Part shown: in pieces, positions 50,876-58,679 of the stretch | Layout of the letters: each line of letters opens with the position of its first letter | How positions within the stretch are numbered: the stretch's first letter is position 1 | Assembly (NCBI RefSeq): GCF_010669305.1 | Contig: NZ_CP048649.1 | Coordinates: 2,232,001-2,296,000 of the forward strand | Length of the DNA stretch: 64,000 nt | Direction: 5' to 3' | Source: Aminipila butyrica | GTDB lineage: Bacteria > Bacillota > Clostridia > Peptostreptococcales > Anaerovoracaceae | Position numbers and translations under genes: made by a program | Notes under the pieces: generated by a model | What the model was told of the DNA's origin: nothing | Databases searched by the model: none | The model's input: only the letters and a program-made list of their open reading frames with translations

Positions 50876-51706
50876 TTAATGTACTGAAAAATAATAATTT
50901 AACTGGACTAAGTCTCCGATATACGCCACTACCAGAAAGTCCAAAAATACCAACATAACCGTTATAATAATAGGGATTAACAACATATCACTGTAAAGCT
51001 CATCCATCATTTGTTTTTTTGTATTTCCAATCTCTGAAATCTCCCGCTGTATGGATAAAAGATTTTTTTCCATAGTAGAGGGTTCTAACGCATCAAGTTG
51101 AACTAATATCCTTGCAGTATCTACGGATAACGGTGTCCCAATATCTTGTATAAAGCTTTCCTCCGCTTCCTTCATTCTCCCAAGTCTCATCAGATTTAAA
51201 ACCTTTAGAAAAGCTGGCCTTGTTAATTTTGCATCACCCGCTATATATTCAATAATATAATCCGCACCTTTTGGCGTATGGCGAAGCTGAACCATCATGT
51301 TTCTGAGCAAGCTTAAAGCTGTAAATAATTCATCATCTTTCAGCTGCTGCTCTTTTTTTATATAGTGCATGTACAACAAATTATAGGGGGTCCCGAACTT
51401 TCCAATGAATCTTCTTGGATAAGATATCACATACATTATTACTCCCGTTAAGACAATCCATTTTTGTAAGGTCAAAATTCCCATTAAGGCAAGTCCTATA
51501 AAGACAATCAACCGGAATTTATCATATTGCCCCCGTGTCATTTTATAATGTGTATTGCCAAACAGTTTATCTTCATTATGAAAACCTGTTCCAAGTGAGG
51601 CAGTAGCATTAAATAACTTCTTTTCAGGAGGTTGTCTTTCCCTTATAACACACACGCATCCAAGGCTTATAAAAAGCCCAGATAGCACAATAATCATCAC
51701 GCCCAT
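50876..51706 (-). CDS. TadC-like membrane platform protein, module 2
   Basis: 276 residues from the ATG at 51706, chosen because AAGGAGGTCATC precedes it. Membrane helices at the N-terminus (MIIVLSGLFISLGCVCVI), middle (LIVFIGLALMGILTLQKWIV) and C-terminus (MLLIPIIITVMLVFLDFLVV). The GspF-like cytoplasmic part holds LSLLRNMMVQLRHTPKGADY-like residues. Pairs with the TadB-like gene upstream. Confidence 0.72.
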   Translation of the reverse strand: MGVMIIVLSGLFISLGCVCVIRERQPPEKKLFNATASLGTGFHNEDKLFGNTHYKMTRGQYDKFRLIVFIGLALMGILTLQKWIVLTGVIMYVISYPRRFIGKFGTPYNLLYMHYIKKEQQLKDDELFTALSLLRNMMVQLRHTPKGADYIIEYIAGDAKLTRPAFLKVLNLMRLGRMKEAEESFIQDIGTPLSVDTARILVQLDALEPSTMEKNLLSIQREISEIGNTKKQMMDELYSDMLLIPIIITVMLVFLDFLVVAYIGDLVQLNYYFSVH

Positions 51707-51716
51707 GATGACCTCC

Positions 51717-52658
51717 TTAACAATCAAACTTTCTGCTAAAACGCAGTTTTACTAATATAAGTGAAAGAGTAAACCCGATTACTATGAGCATGAAAAAGCT
51801 TACTCCTTGCTTAGAGGCAAACTGATTATAAAAAAGTTCATTTGCAGATAATCCAAGTTTGCTCCAGGATATATAAGCAAAGAAAAAATATAGGATAGGA
51901 ATTCCCCAAAGGATTCGCCTAGGCTCTGCTGTATCCCGCTTCTGCTTCTCCCATAACCTCCTGGCCTCCCTCAGCTGAACCAACAGATCTTCCAATGATA
52001 GAGTCACATCAATATTTAGCGTAGTTGCCTGGTAAACATTGCTTCCAAGCAGCCTCGCCCAATTCGTATTAATTGAATAAACAAATACCTCTACCGCAGC
52101 TTTTATTTCAGCTTTATTTTTTGTGTTTTGCAACTTAAAAAGCAGTTTTAAAAGTAGTGGCTTTGTATTCTTAATTGATTTTTCCTTTATGATGGCTTCT
52201 AGCGTCTCTTCAATATTTCTTTGCTTGGCACGGTATTTTATTAGAAAAGCGTTGACTAGAACCTCTGCTTCACGTGATGACATGGCTCTCATTTCTTCAA
52301 GTCGAACTCTTAATAAAAGATACGGCATAATCGCTAGTCCAACCGAAAGAAAAATAGCTGTGCCCAGCAGAAGCACCCGAACAGTTAGGCACATACTGGC
52401 TATAAATATAATAAGGATAACGCCTTCAAGCTTGTCCGGTGTAAAATTCAAGCCATTGGCTTGAATTAACATTTTTAGATGCTTATCAAACTTAGTCTGA
52501 CTTCTTTTCAGTCGAACTTTTTTCTTTTTTTCCTCTATAAACCCTTTTATTTGCTCAACCTTTTTCTTTAGGCTATTTTCTAAAAGGATATAAAAAAGCA
52601 GCAGCCCCCCCATCCCTAAGAGCATAGGAATTAAAATATTTAATATTTCTTCGTTCAA
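51717..52658 (-). CDS. TadB-like membrane platform protein, module 2
   Basis: 313 residues, starting with a TTG after GGAGGGGGC. Helices at residues 8-28 (ILIPMLLGMGGLLLFYILLE), about 85-120 (VILIIFIASMCLTVRVLLLG) and near the C-terminus (ILYFFFAYISWSKLGL; FFMLIVIGFTLSLILVKL). The cytoplasmic loop includes VNAFLIKYRAKQRNIEETLE. Adjacent to the second CpaF-like ATPase gene. Divergent from the module 1 copy, so not a recent duplication. Confidence 0.7.
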   Translation of the reverse strand: MNEEILNILIPMLLGMGGLLLFYILLENSLKKKVEQIKGFIEEKKKKVRLKRSQTKFDKHLKMLIQANGLNFTPDKLEGVILIIFIASMCLTVRVLLLGTAIFLSVGLAIMPYLLLRVRLEEMRAMSSREAEVLVNAFLIKYRAKQRNIEETLEAIIKEKSIKNTKPLLLKLLFKLQNTKNKAEIKAAVEVFVYSINTNWARLLGSNVYQATTLNIDVTLSLEDLLVQLREARRLWEKQKRDTAEPRRILWGIPILYFFFAYISWSKLGLSANELFYNQFASKQGVSFFMLIVIGFTLSLILVKLRFSRKFDC

Positions 52659-52677
52659 GTAAGCCCCCTCCTCCCGA

Positions 52678-54054
52678 TTACCGATAATTTAACATAGCGT
52701 GGGCTTGCTGCCACTCCTTATCATCCATGGGGAACTGTTTTCCTAAGTCAGCCAGCTGCTTCTCAAAGAGCGCAAACATCTCAGCATTTTCTTTAATTCC
52801 TGATTTTCTATGGCTGGAAGCTATATGATACTCTTGATTCCACACCCATGTATCCGTATTGGCCTGGTATTTACATATCTGGGCAACAGTAATATTTCCA
52901 TTCTCATAATCAACAGAAAGCTCATACATTCCATCTAGCCTTTTTTGTGATTTATCTTGTAGCTGAATAAAATGAAAAATATAATCTATTGACTGGGCTA
53001 CCTTTTCAGCTGTATGGGCTATAGTTCCACCCTCTGTTCTAATAATCTCCGTTGCCATATCATAGGGCAAATTTTGCGGAAATCTATTGTGAAAGGTAAT
53101 TTTACAACGTCTGGTTCCCTTGTTGGCTACTCGAAGAAAAGTATCTACGGAGATGCCATCTCTGCCCTCACCCATAATGATATAGTCTGCATCAGATCGC
53201 AGGATGTGTTTGAGAATTTTTTGGAGGTTATCATCATTTGTTACTATCTGCATAATGGGAGCTGTAGGCATTAGCTCATGAATAGGAATTTCAGGGTCCG
53301 TTTCTAAAAGTACGCCTTCAAGGGTGGTGTCTTCATAGCTTTGCCAAGTAGCAAGAAAGGTGCTCTTAGCAGTTCTAACAGCTCCTGTAATTGCTATGTT
53401 ATATCCAAGCTTAACCATCGTCTTAAATAAAGCTATGGCTTCTACTGGAATCGTATGGTTTTTAGCTTGCTCCTCAAAAGTGTATTCCGGGACTATGTAT
53501 CTTCTGAACACGACGGAATCGAGATACTGATCTTCTCTATTTTTTTTCGATACACTTTCGTTAAAAATAGTTACCCTCGTGCCATCTATGAGATAGATTT
53601 CATTTACATCTTTATCTTTGCGTTCATCGGGTTTAATAGATAGCAGCTTAGCCACTAATTTTTTTCTCCTTTCCTCATCAATTCGCTGTGGCATTAAGTT
53701 CAACCTGCCATTTTTCATAAAATAGATTCGGTCCCCTATAATCTTTGCTGAACTGCTTCTCTCATATGGTGGGGTAAACCATTCACTCATACCTGCCAGT
53801 CCCCAATTCTCCTGATAAATTCCATCTACAAGACTTTCATAATATGAGGGGTATTCAATATCGGTATCTGCAAGCTTTTTTTTGTATAAGTATTTATCTA
53901 CATAATCCAGAAAATAGTTTTCTGCTTCCTTTCTTCCCTGCAATGCTTCTTTCAGGTTCCTGGTCGTTAACTCAAGCTGGTCACTAGAATTACACTCTTT
54001 ATCAAACTCTTTATAAATAGCACTTACTAGTTCATAAAAATTTGTATATTGCAT
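52678..54054 (-). CDS. TadA/CpaF-like ATPase with altered Walker A, module 2
   Basis: 458 residues from the ATG at 54054 (GGGGGGAATAAGTA upstream). It follows CpaF closely in outline, including GRDGISVDTFLRVANKGTRR and CKITFHNRFPQNLPYDMATE. The P-loop reads ITGAVRTAKSTFLATW: the glycine before the lysine is alanine (AKS rather than GKS). Walker B is YIIMGEGRD. It may hydrolyse ATP weakly or act as a partner of the module 1 ATPase. Confidence 0.8.
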   Translation of the reverse strand: MQYTNFYELVSAIYKEFDKECNSSDQLELTTRNLKEALQGRKEAENYFLDYVDKYLYKKKLADTDIEYPSYYESLVDGIYQENWGLAGMSEWFTPPYERSSSAKIIGDRIYFMKNGRLNLMPQRIDEERRKKLVAKLLSIKPDERKDKDVNEIYLIDGTRVTIFNESVSKKNREDQYLDSVVFRRYIVPEYTFEEQAKNHTIPVEAIALFKTMVKLGYNIAITGAVRTAKSTFLATWQSYEDTTLEGVLLETDPEIPIHELMPTAPIMQIVTNDDNLQKILKHILRSDADYIIMGEGRDGISVDTFLRVANKGTRRCKITFHNRFPQNLPYDMATEIIRTEGGTIAHTAEKVAQSIDYIFHFIQLQDKSQKRLDGMYELSVDYENGNITVAQICKYQANTDTWVWNQEYHIASSHRKSGIKENAEMFALFEKQLADLGKQFPMDDKEWQQAHAMLNYR

Positions 54055-54055
54055 A

Positions 54056-54718
54056 TTACTTATTCCCCCCAAGCACTTGAACGATAATAAAATCTTCTCC
54101 TACTTTCTGATCGGTATCAATAGCCCTAGCCTTAATTTGGTTGTAAACATCCAACGTAGCAATGATTTCAATGCTATTGATTACACCAGTTCCATCGGTA
54201 CGTTCCAAGACCTCTTTATTTTTTGTATCAATGGCTGTAACTTCTCGCTCTTGTACGTCTTTCACAAATGCCACCTTAAATGTTCCTAATGAAGCCCCAT
54301 CGCTGCCATAAACTTCAACTGTATCATCTTTTCTCACAGATGATGAACACATTCCAATCCAATCGGCTGGTATCTTATATACAGATTCGCCAGGCTTAAT
54401 GTATTTATCAGCTTTAACGAGATAAGATTTATCCACTTGAGATTCTTTTACAATATTCTGTCTTGCCGTCATCCCTATGTACTTTTCAATTTCATCTGGC
54501 CTAATTGTATTTTTTAGGACGTTTCTCTTTAAGAATTTTTCTGTCTTTAAATCTTTTTCAGAAATAACATCTCCTTCCTCAATCTTGTCAGCGGCCACTA
54601 CCACTATTTTGTAATTCACGTATTCGTTTCCCCACAGCTCCCAGATCAGAAGTAGTGCCGTGCCGGTGATGATAAGAATCACTGCCACAGCCATCATTAT
54701 TTTCTTTCCTTTATTCAT
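54056..54718 (-). CDS. CpaB-like SAF-domain protein, module 2
   Basis: 220 residues; ATG at 54718 after GAAAGGAGCCCTC. One membrane helix (KIMMAVAVILIITGTALLLI), then an SAF domain (VVAADKIEEGDVISEKDLKT) and SVRKDDTVEVYGSDGASLGT. It is the first gene of the transfer superoperon. The structured element at 54794-54867 lies directly upstream. Confidence 0.75.
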   Translation of the reverse strand: MNKGKKIMMAVAVILIITGTALLLIWELWGNEYVNYKIVVVAADKIEEGDVISEKDLKTEKFLKRNVLKNTIRPDEIEKYIGMTARQNIVKESQVDKSYLVKADKYIKPGESVYKIPADWIGMCSSSVRKDDTVEVYGSDGASLGTFKVAFVKDVQEREVTAIDTKNKEVLERTDGTGVINSIEIIATLDVYNQIKARAIDTDQKVGEDFIIVQVLGGNK

Positions 54719-54793
54719 GAGGGCTCCTTTCTTTATCATTTTCAATCAGCGGTGAAGACTTCTTTTTTTTGACAGTCCTCTGGATCGCCGTGC

Positions 54794-54867
54794 GACACCC
54801 CCTATGACCGCCGAAAGGTTTACCTTTCGTGCAGCCCACTTTAGTGGGCGTGGTCTGGGTGGGTGTC
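54794..54867 (-). ncRNA. 74-nt nested-hairpin element upstream of the transfer operon
   Basis: Outer stem GACACCC (54794-54800) with GGGTGTC (54861-54867); inner stem GACC (54806-54809) with GGTC (54852-54855); inside, two perfect hairpins: CGAAAGG-TTTA-CCTTTCG (54812-54829) and GCCCAC-TTTA-GTGGGC (54834-54849). Both loops are identical. A TATAAT box on the minus strand (54891-54886) would start transcription just upstream of the element. It is either a structured leader RNA or a DNA element such as oriT. It is not a tRNA, as the anticodon arm is missing. Confidence 0.6.
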
Positions 54868-54885
54868 AAGTCCCTACAAGTAGCT

Positions 54886-54891
54886 ATTATA
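54886..54891 (-). promoter_or_regulatory. Candidate -10 box of the transfer superoperon
   Basis: TATAAT on the minus strand, 168 bp before the first transfer gene start. No good -35 box is seen 16-18 bp upstream (GAAAGG), so activation by a regulator may be needed. Confidence 0.4.
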
Positions 54892-54975
54892 ATAGATTCC
54901 TTGCACCGCCTTTCCTTTGCTGTATCTCACATTCAGAGGAAGATTTAAAAAAATATAACTATCCGCTTAAAAAAT

Positions 54976-55608
54976 TCAGTTCGGATAGTCTTTATAAACC
55001 TTCTGTTTAGGCATACTAGAGATTTTAGCAGGCTCTTTAATAATTAATTCATCAATATTAATCTCAAAATCATTTATATTTATATTTTCTATAACCTGCA
55101 TTCCCTCTAATTCAATTTTTTCTTTGTGTACATTCCCCTCCTTGTCAATATATGAATAGTGTAACTTGTCATAAGTGGTCCAGCACGAGGAAATACTTTT
55201 ATTAATTATTGGTTTTATTTCCATATACAATTTCTGTTGTTTTGAATAATTTTTAGGTTCCTGCTTTTTTCCATAAATATTTGCTATAATACGGAAAATA
55301 TATTTAGGGAGAACCAACATTAATACATAAGCTAAGCTAGCTCCCAATAAGAATAAAAAGATATTTACAATCTTATCGTAAAAAGTTGATGCAGCCCAGG
55401 CTGCATTAAAAGCTTCAACATCATTGTCTAAAAAAAAGTAAGGTACAATAAGCACAATCATCATAATAAAAAGCTGAACAATCAATTTTATAATAGCCAA
55501 ACGGCACAGCCTTTTGTCAATAAGAAGGTTGTATTTTTTAACAGTTTCATTATAATCATTGATTTCTTGAATCTGCTGATCATAGTTTTCTGAATAGATT
55601 ATTTTCAT
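54976..55608 (-). CDS. Two-helix membrane protein, unknown function
   Basis: 210 residues. An N-terminal coiled-coil part (DYNETVKKYNLLIDKRLCRL) precedes helix one (IIKLIVQLFIMMIVLIVPYF) and helix two (IVNIFLFLLGASLAYVLMLV). The C-terminal 90 residues are soluble. It is the last gene before the structured element, in the group with the winged-helix protein gene upstream. Function unknown. Confidence 0.6.
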   Translation of the reverse strand: MKIIYSENYDQQIQEINDYNETVKKYNLLIDKRLCRLAIIKLIVQLFIMMIVLIVPYFFLDNDVEAFNAAWAASTFYDKIVNIFLFLLGASLAYVLMLVLPKYIFRIIANIYGKKQEPKNYSKQQKLYMEIKPIINKSISSCWTTYDKLHYSYIDKEGNVHKEKIELEGMQVIENININDFEINIDELIIKEPAKISSMPKQKVYKDYPN

Positions 55609-55630
55609 CTATTTTCTCCTTTGATATACT

Positions 55631-56368
55631 TTAAATCGTGGCTTTGTATGGTCGATTGATACTGTGGGTTTTAATATCAATCATAGAGATTTTTTTAAAG
55701 AAATGTTCTTGGTAAGCAGCCATGAAGTTTCTAGCCCGTGCATCGCTTTCCGTTACAATAAGAAAATCTATAAAACACTTTCCTGCCTTTTGCATTTTCC
55801 CATATTTGTGAAAATGCTTTTCTAGCTGAGGCCTTATGGAATAAGACTGATTATCAAAATAAACCAGGCATACCGTATGCTCCTTGCTATAAGGGGGTAC
55901 ATCTAAGATGAATTCCTCAATCTGCACGGTTTCTACCCCTTTATTGATTTTCTTTGGGAGATAATAATCCGTTAGTCCTTTTTCATTTAAGAATTTTTGC
56001 CTATTGGCAGAAGAAAAAAGGGTAATGTTCTTGCCCTGTCCCGCCATGGCGAAAAAAAAGTGAGAACGCATTAAGTATCGTCTCACCTGGTAAGGTTTGT
56101 GAACTTTTCTCATATAGGCTTCCGGCCTGTCGTAATATCTGCAAGCTTTTTTAGTAACCTGGTAGACGATGGGCTCTCGGAAGCTTTCAAAATAAGGTCT
56201 TGGCCTGATATAATTTTTGTCTGAAAGCTGAACTAAAATCCGATAGCAGCGATCTACAGTTAAATCTTTTCTATACAATGCCAGAATCTCTTTCGTAACA
56301 TACCCCCCATACCCCACAATTCTTTTAAGTATGTCTTCCTGATTTATAGACAACGTATCATCTGCCAT
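55631..56368 (-). CDS. Winged-helix protein, replication-relaxation-like
   Basis: 245 residues. The N-terminal winged helix (QEDILKRIVGYGGYVTKEIL, LALYRKDLTVDRCYRILVQL) is followed by a beta-rich domain: VCLVYFDNQSYSIRPQLEKH and KCFIDFLIVTESDARARNFM. This order resembles the Replic_Relax (PF13814) family of Gram-positive mobile elements, a DNA-nicking or relaxosome-related group. The family call is tentative. It is close to the structured element, as a relaxosome gene near oriT would be. Confidence 0.5.
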   Translation of the reverse strand: MADDTLSINQEDILKRIVGYGGYVTKEILALYRKDLTVDRCYRILVQLSDKNYIRPRPYFESFREPIVYQVTKKACRYYDRPEAYMRKVHKPYQVRRYLMRSHFFFAMAGQGKNITLFSSANRQKFLNEKGLTDYYLPKKINKGVETVQIEEFILDVPPYSKEHTVCLVYFDNQSYSIRPQLEKHFHKYGKMQKAGKCFIDFLIVTESDARARNFMAAYQEHFFKKISMIDIKTHSINRPYKATI

Positions 56369-56394
56369 AAACTCACCGTCTTTCTAAATAAATT

Positions 56395-56589
56395 TTAGTT
56401 CATTCCTTTTATTAAATATAGACCGCTTCCAACTATAAATGAGAAAATAATTATCCCAATTATAGTTATATACTTCGATCCAGGGTATTCATCATTACAA
56501 GAATAGAAAAGTCTTGATAAAAGAAATATGAAAAATACCCCACCACTACCAACAACAAATATAATCATCTTTATATCCATTTTTTGCAC
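56395..56589 (-). CDS. Small two-helix membrane protein
   Basis: 64 residues: MIIFVVGSGGVFFIFLLSRL then a polar loop (NDEYPGSKY) and ITIIGIIIFSFIVGSGLYLI. Hydrophobic, no signature. It lies in a cluster of small membrane and DNA genes. Function unknown. Confidence 0.5.
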   Translation of the reverse strand: MQKMDIKMIIFVVGSGGVFFIFLLSRLFYSCNDEYPGSKYITIIGIIIFSFIVGSGLYLIKGMN

Positions 56590-56663
56590 AACCTTTCGTA
56601 TCTACCAGTCAACTAACCCTAGATTATTTCTAATCTGTCTTTACCCTCTTCCTTAAACAGATT

Positions 56664-56825
56664 TTAGTTTTGTTGAACAATCTGTATCCCCTGAACAAAA
56701 TTGCATATGATTGTTATTAGGAACATCATAGCTAAAATTACAGCCCCATAAAGTATCAGCATTAAAAAGGGATGCTCCATTTTAAATAATGCAATTCTAA
56801 ATTTATAATCACGATTATCATTCAT
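56664..56825 (-). CDS. Small single-helix membrane protein
   Basis: 53 residues from the ATG at 56825; an earlier in-frame ATG at 56849 is possible. One membrane helix (FLMLILYGAVILAMMFLITI) after a basic segment. The start context has GGGAG 12 bp upstream. Function unknown. Confidence 0.4.
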   Translation of the reverse strand: MNDNRDYKFRIALFKMEHPFLMLILYGAVILAMMFLITIICNFVQGIQIVQQN

Positions 56826-57061
56826 GTTACCACCATTCTCCCTGTTCATTATAGTGCCACCAATTACCGCTCTGGTACTCAACACAAAGGTTAGAATTAG
56901 TTAAATTTTAGTTTATCTGAGTATGCTATATTGAAATTTCTTGATAATATCTACGGCACTCCGCTAAAACTCCACTTCGTTCCGTCCCTGGCTCCGTTGC
57001 ACTCCGCTATTAAACCAGCTTCATCTATATTTATTCTTATATATCACCTTTCTGAAATCTT

Positions 57062-57244
57062 TCAATTTAGGCTTCTTCTCCGGCTCGTATATCGGCTACT
57101 GTAACTTTTACTAATCCTAAAGCTACTTTCAATAGCAAAACTATTTAACTTATAATCTAACATCTTGCCTTCAATAACCTTCTTTTTCTTCCATAGTTCT
57201 TGCCTTTCTTCCATGTAAGCTATAAATGCCTGTTTGTTATCCAT
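57062..57244 (-). CDS. Small basic coiled-coil hypothetical protein
   Basis: 60 residues with charged helix (YMEERQELWKKKKVIEGKML) and Ser/Arg-rich end. GGAGGCTGATT precedes the ATG. It follows the ssb gene by 18 bp, so they are co-transcribed. Function unknown. Confidence 0.5.
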   Translation of the reverse strand: MDNKQAFIAYMEERQELWKKKKVIEGKMLDYKLNSFAIESSFRISKSYSSRYTSRRRSLN

Positions 57245-57262
57245 AATCAGCCTCCGTCATAT

Positions 57263-57676
57263 TTAAAAAGGAATATCATCGTCGTCTAACTTGGAAAACC
57301 CCTCCGGAACATCCGATGTACTCCCTTCTGCCGGAGCATTGCTCTCTTTTCTGTCTCCCCATTCCAGGAACTCCACATTGTTTGCTACAACATCTGTGGT
57401 GTATACGGTCATACCTTCTTTGTTTTTGTAGCTTCCAGTCTGAATTCTTCCTTGGATGCCCACCAAACGGCCCTTTGCCAGAAACCGCTCACAGTTCTCA
57501 GCTTGCTTTCCGAATACGGTTATCCGTGGAAAATCTGTCTGTTTCTCCTTGTCCTTGCTCGTGGGGCGGTCAATAGCTATTGAAAATGTTGCTACGGCCA
57601 TCTGTGTGGTGGGTGTATATCTAACTTCTGGGTCCTTTGTAAGTCTTCCGATTAAATTAACACTATTCATGTTCAT
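57263..57676 (-). CDS. ssb: Canonical single-stranded DNA-binding protein
   Basis: 137 residues. The OB-fold begins MNMNSVNLIGRLTKDPEVRY and includes VATFSIAIDRP and FLAKGRLVGIQGRIQTGSYK. The C-terminal tip KLDDDDIPF is the standard partner-recruiting motif. It binds single-stranded DNA and protects it in transfer and replication. GGAGGCAA precedes the ATG. It complements the two divergent SSB-like proteins at 27.4-28.2 kb. Confidence 0.95.
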   Translation of the reverse strand: MNMNSVNLIGRLTKDPEVRYTPTTQMAVATFSIAIDRPTSKDKEKQTDFPRITVFGKQAENCERFLAKGRLVGIQGRIQTGSYKNKEGMTVYTTDVVANNVEFLEWGDRKESNAPAEGSTSDVPEGFSKLDDDDIPF

Positions 57677-57828
57677 TTGCCTCCAATTTTCTTATAACTT
57701 CTTACTTTTAGCCAACCTTCCATTTTATCTAGTAACCCATTCATCTTCTTTATTATCACTGAATTTTATCTCGTAAAATCCTAATTTGACGTATTAATTT
57801 CAATTAAAAATAAACTGAATAATAATTA

Positions 57829-58230
57829 TTAATATTTTAAATTAGCTTCAAATTCTTCCCATGATATATCATCTTGGTTGTAACAGCTTTCACTCCCATC
57901 TTCGTTATTAAACCATCCGTCAATATAAATTCCGACAGTTATTTTTGCATTGATATCAGATTCATTTAATCTGTCATAAACTTCTTTCAAAAAAGCAACG
58001 CCCTGCCTATCAAAAGCGAAATGTTGATGGCTTCTAATCTGAATGTAATCGGGAAGAACTGGATCAAGATATATCTTAGTTGTAAAGGATTCAAGTAAAT
58101 TATTCAGTTTAGCTTCCATCTCTTCTTGCAGTTCATCATCCTCATCAGGATTTTCAAAATCAACAGATACCATAAGTTCATTTGCTCTGCCATCAGCAGC
58201 TACTAATTCAACATTTTTATATTTCATCAA
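57829..58230 (-). CDS. Acidic hypothetical protein
   Basis: 133 residues, strongly acidic (FENPDEDDELQEEMEAKLNN) and no membrane segment. It contains YIQIRSHQHFAFDRQGVAFL. No family recognised; its net negative charge is compatible with DNA mimicry but this is unsupported. It lies downstream of the gene at 58255. Confidence 0.55.
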   Translation of the reverse strand: MMKYKNVELVAADGRANELMVSVDFENPDEDDELQEEMEAKLNNLLESFTTKIYLDPVLPDYIQIRSHQHFAFDRQGVAFLKEVYDRLNESDINAKITVGIYIDGWFNNEDGSESCYNQDDISWEEFEANLKY

Positions 58231-58254
58231 ATCTACCTCTTTTCTTAAATAATT

Positions 58255-58572
58255 TTAGTTTAGCTTAATAACCTCATCTACCGATTTATAGGAAAAACTG
58301 CGGGTATTACTACCATCTTTCCACTCTTTTCTTCCATCTAGAAGAAGTTTAAAACCACCTTCCCATAGATTTAAAACTGCTCCAATATAAGTCTTACCGC
58401 TAATATTTACACTAATAACGCTACCTACTTCGATAGATTCTGTCATTATCATATGCTCATAAATATATTCTCCGTAATGAATATCTCCCTTTTTGGGTTG
58501 CTCTGTCTGAAATATCACGGTGTTTCCTTTTTTAATGGTATTATTTAAAAATTGTTCTTGTGTTTTATTCAT
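58255..58572 (-). CDS. Hypothetical protein
   Basis: 105 residues, likely beta-rich (VISVNISGKTYIGAVLNLWE). GGAGAGTGTATT precedes the ATG. No signature recognised. It is separated from the gene at 57829 by 24 bp and probably co-transcribed with it. Confidence 0.5.
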   Translation of the reverse strand: MNKTQEQFLNNTIKKGNTVIFQTEQPKKGDIHYGEYIYEHMIMTESIEVGSVISVNISGKTYIGAVLNLWEGGFKLLLDGRKEWKDGSNTRSFSYKSVDEVIKLN

Positions 58573-58679
58573 AATACACTCTCCTTTTCTTTGATTTAGC
58601 CAACTTTTGAAAAGATACAGCTATACCCGTTTTTTATATACATTCAGAACTTACAGCCATATAATAACACCCTTAAATT

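Noticed and set aside
54794..54867. 74-nt folded element considered as a tRNA
   Set aside because: The length and 7-bp end stem match by chance; there is no anticodon arm, T-arm sequence or CCA-like end.
56938..57020. Repeated CACTCCGCT motifs between small genes
   Set aside because: Too short and irregular to define a repeat family; no structure or gene linked to them.
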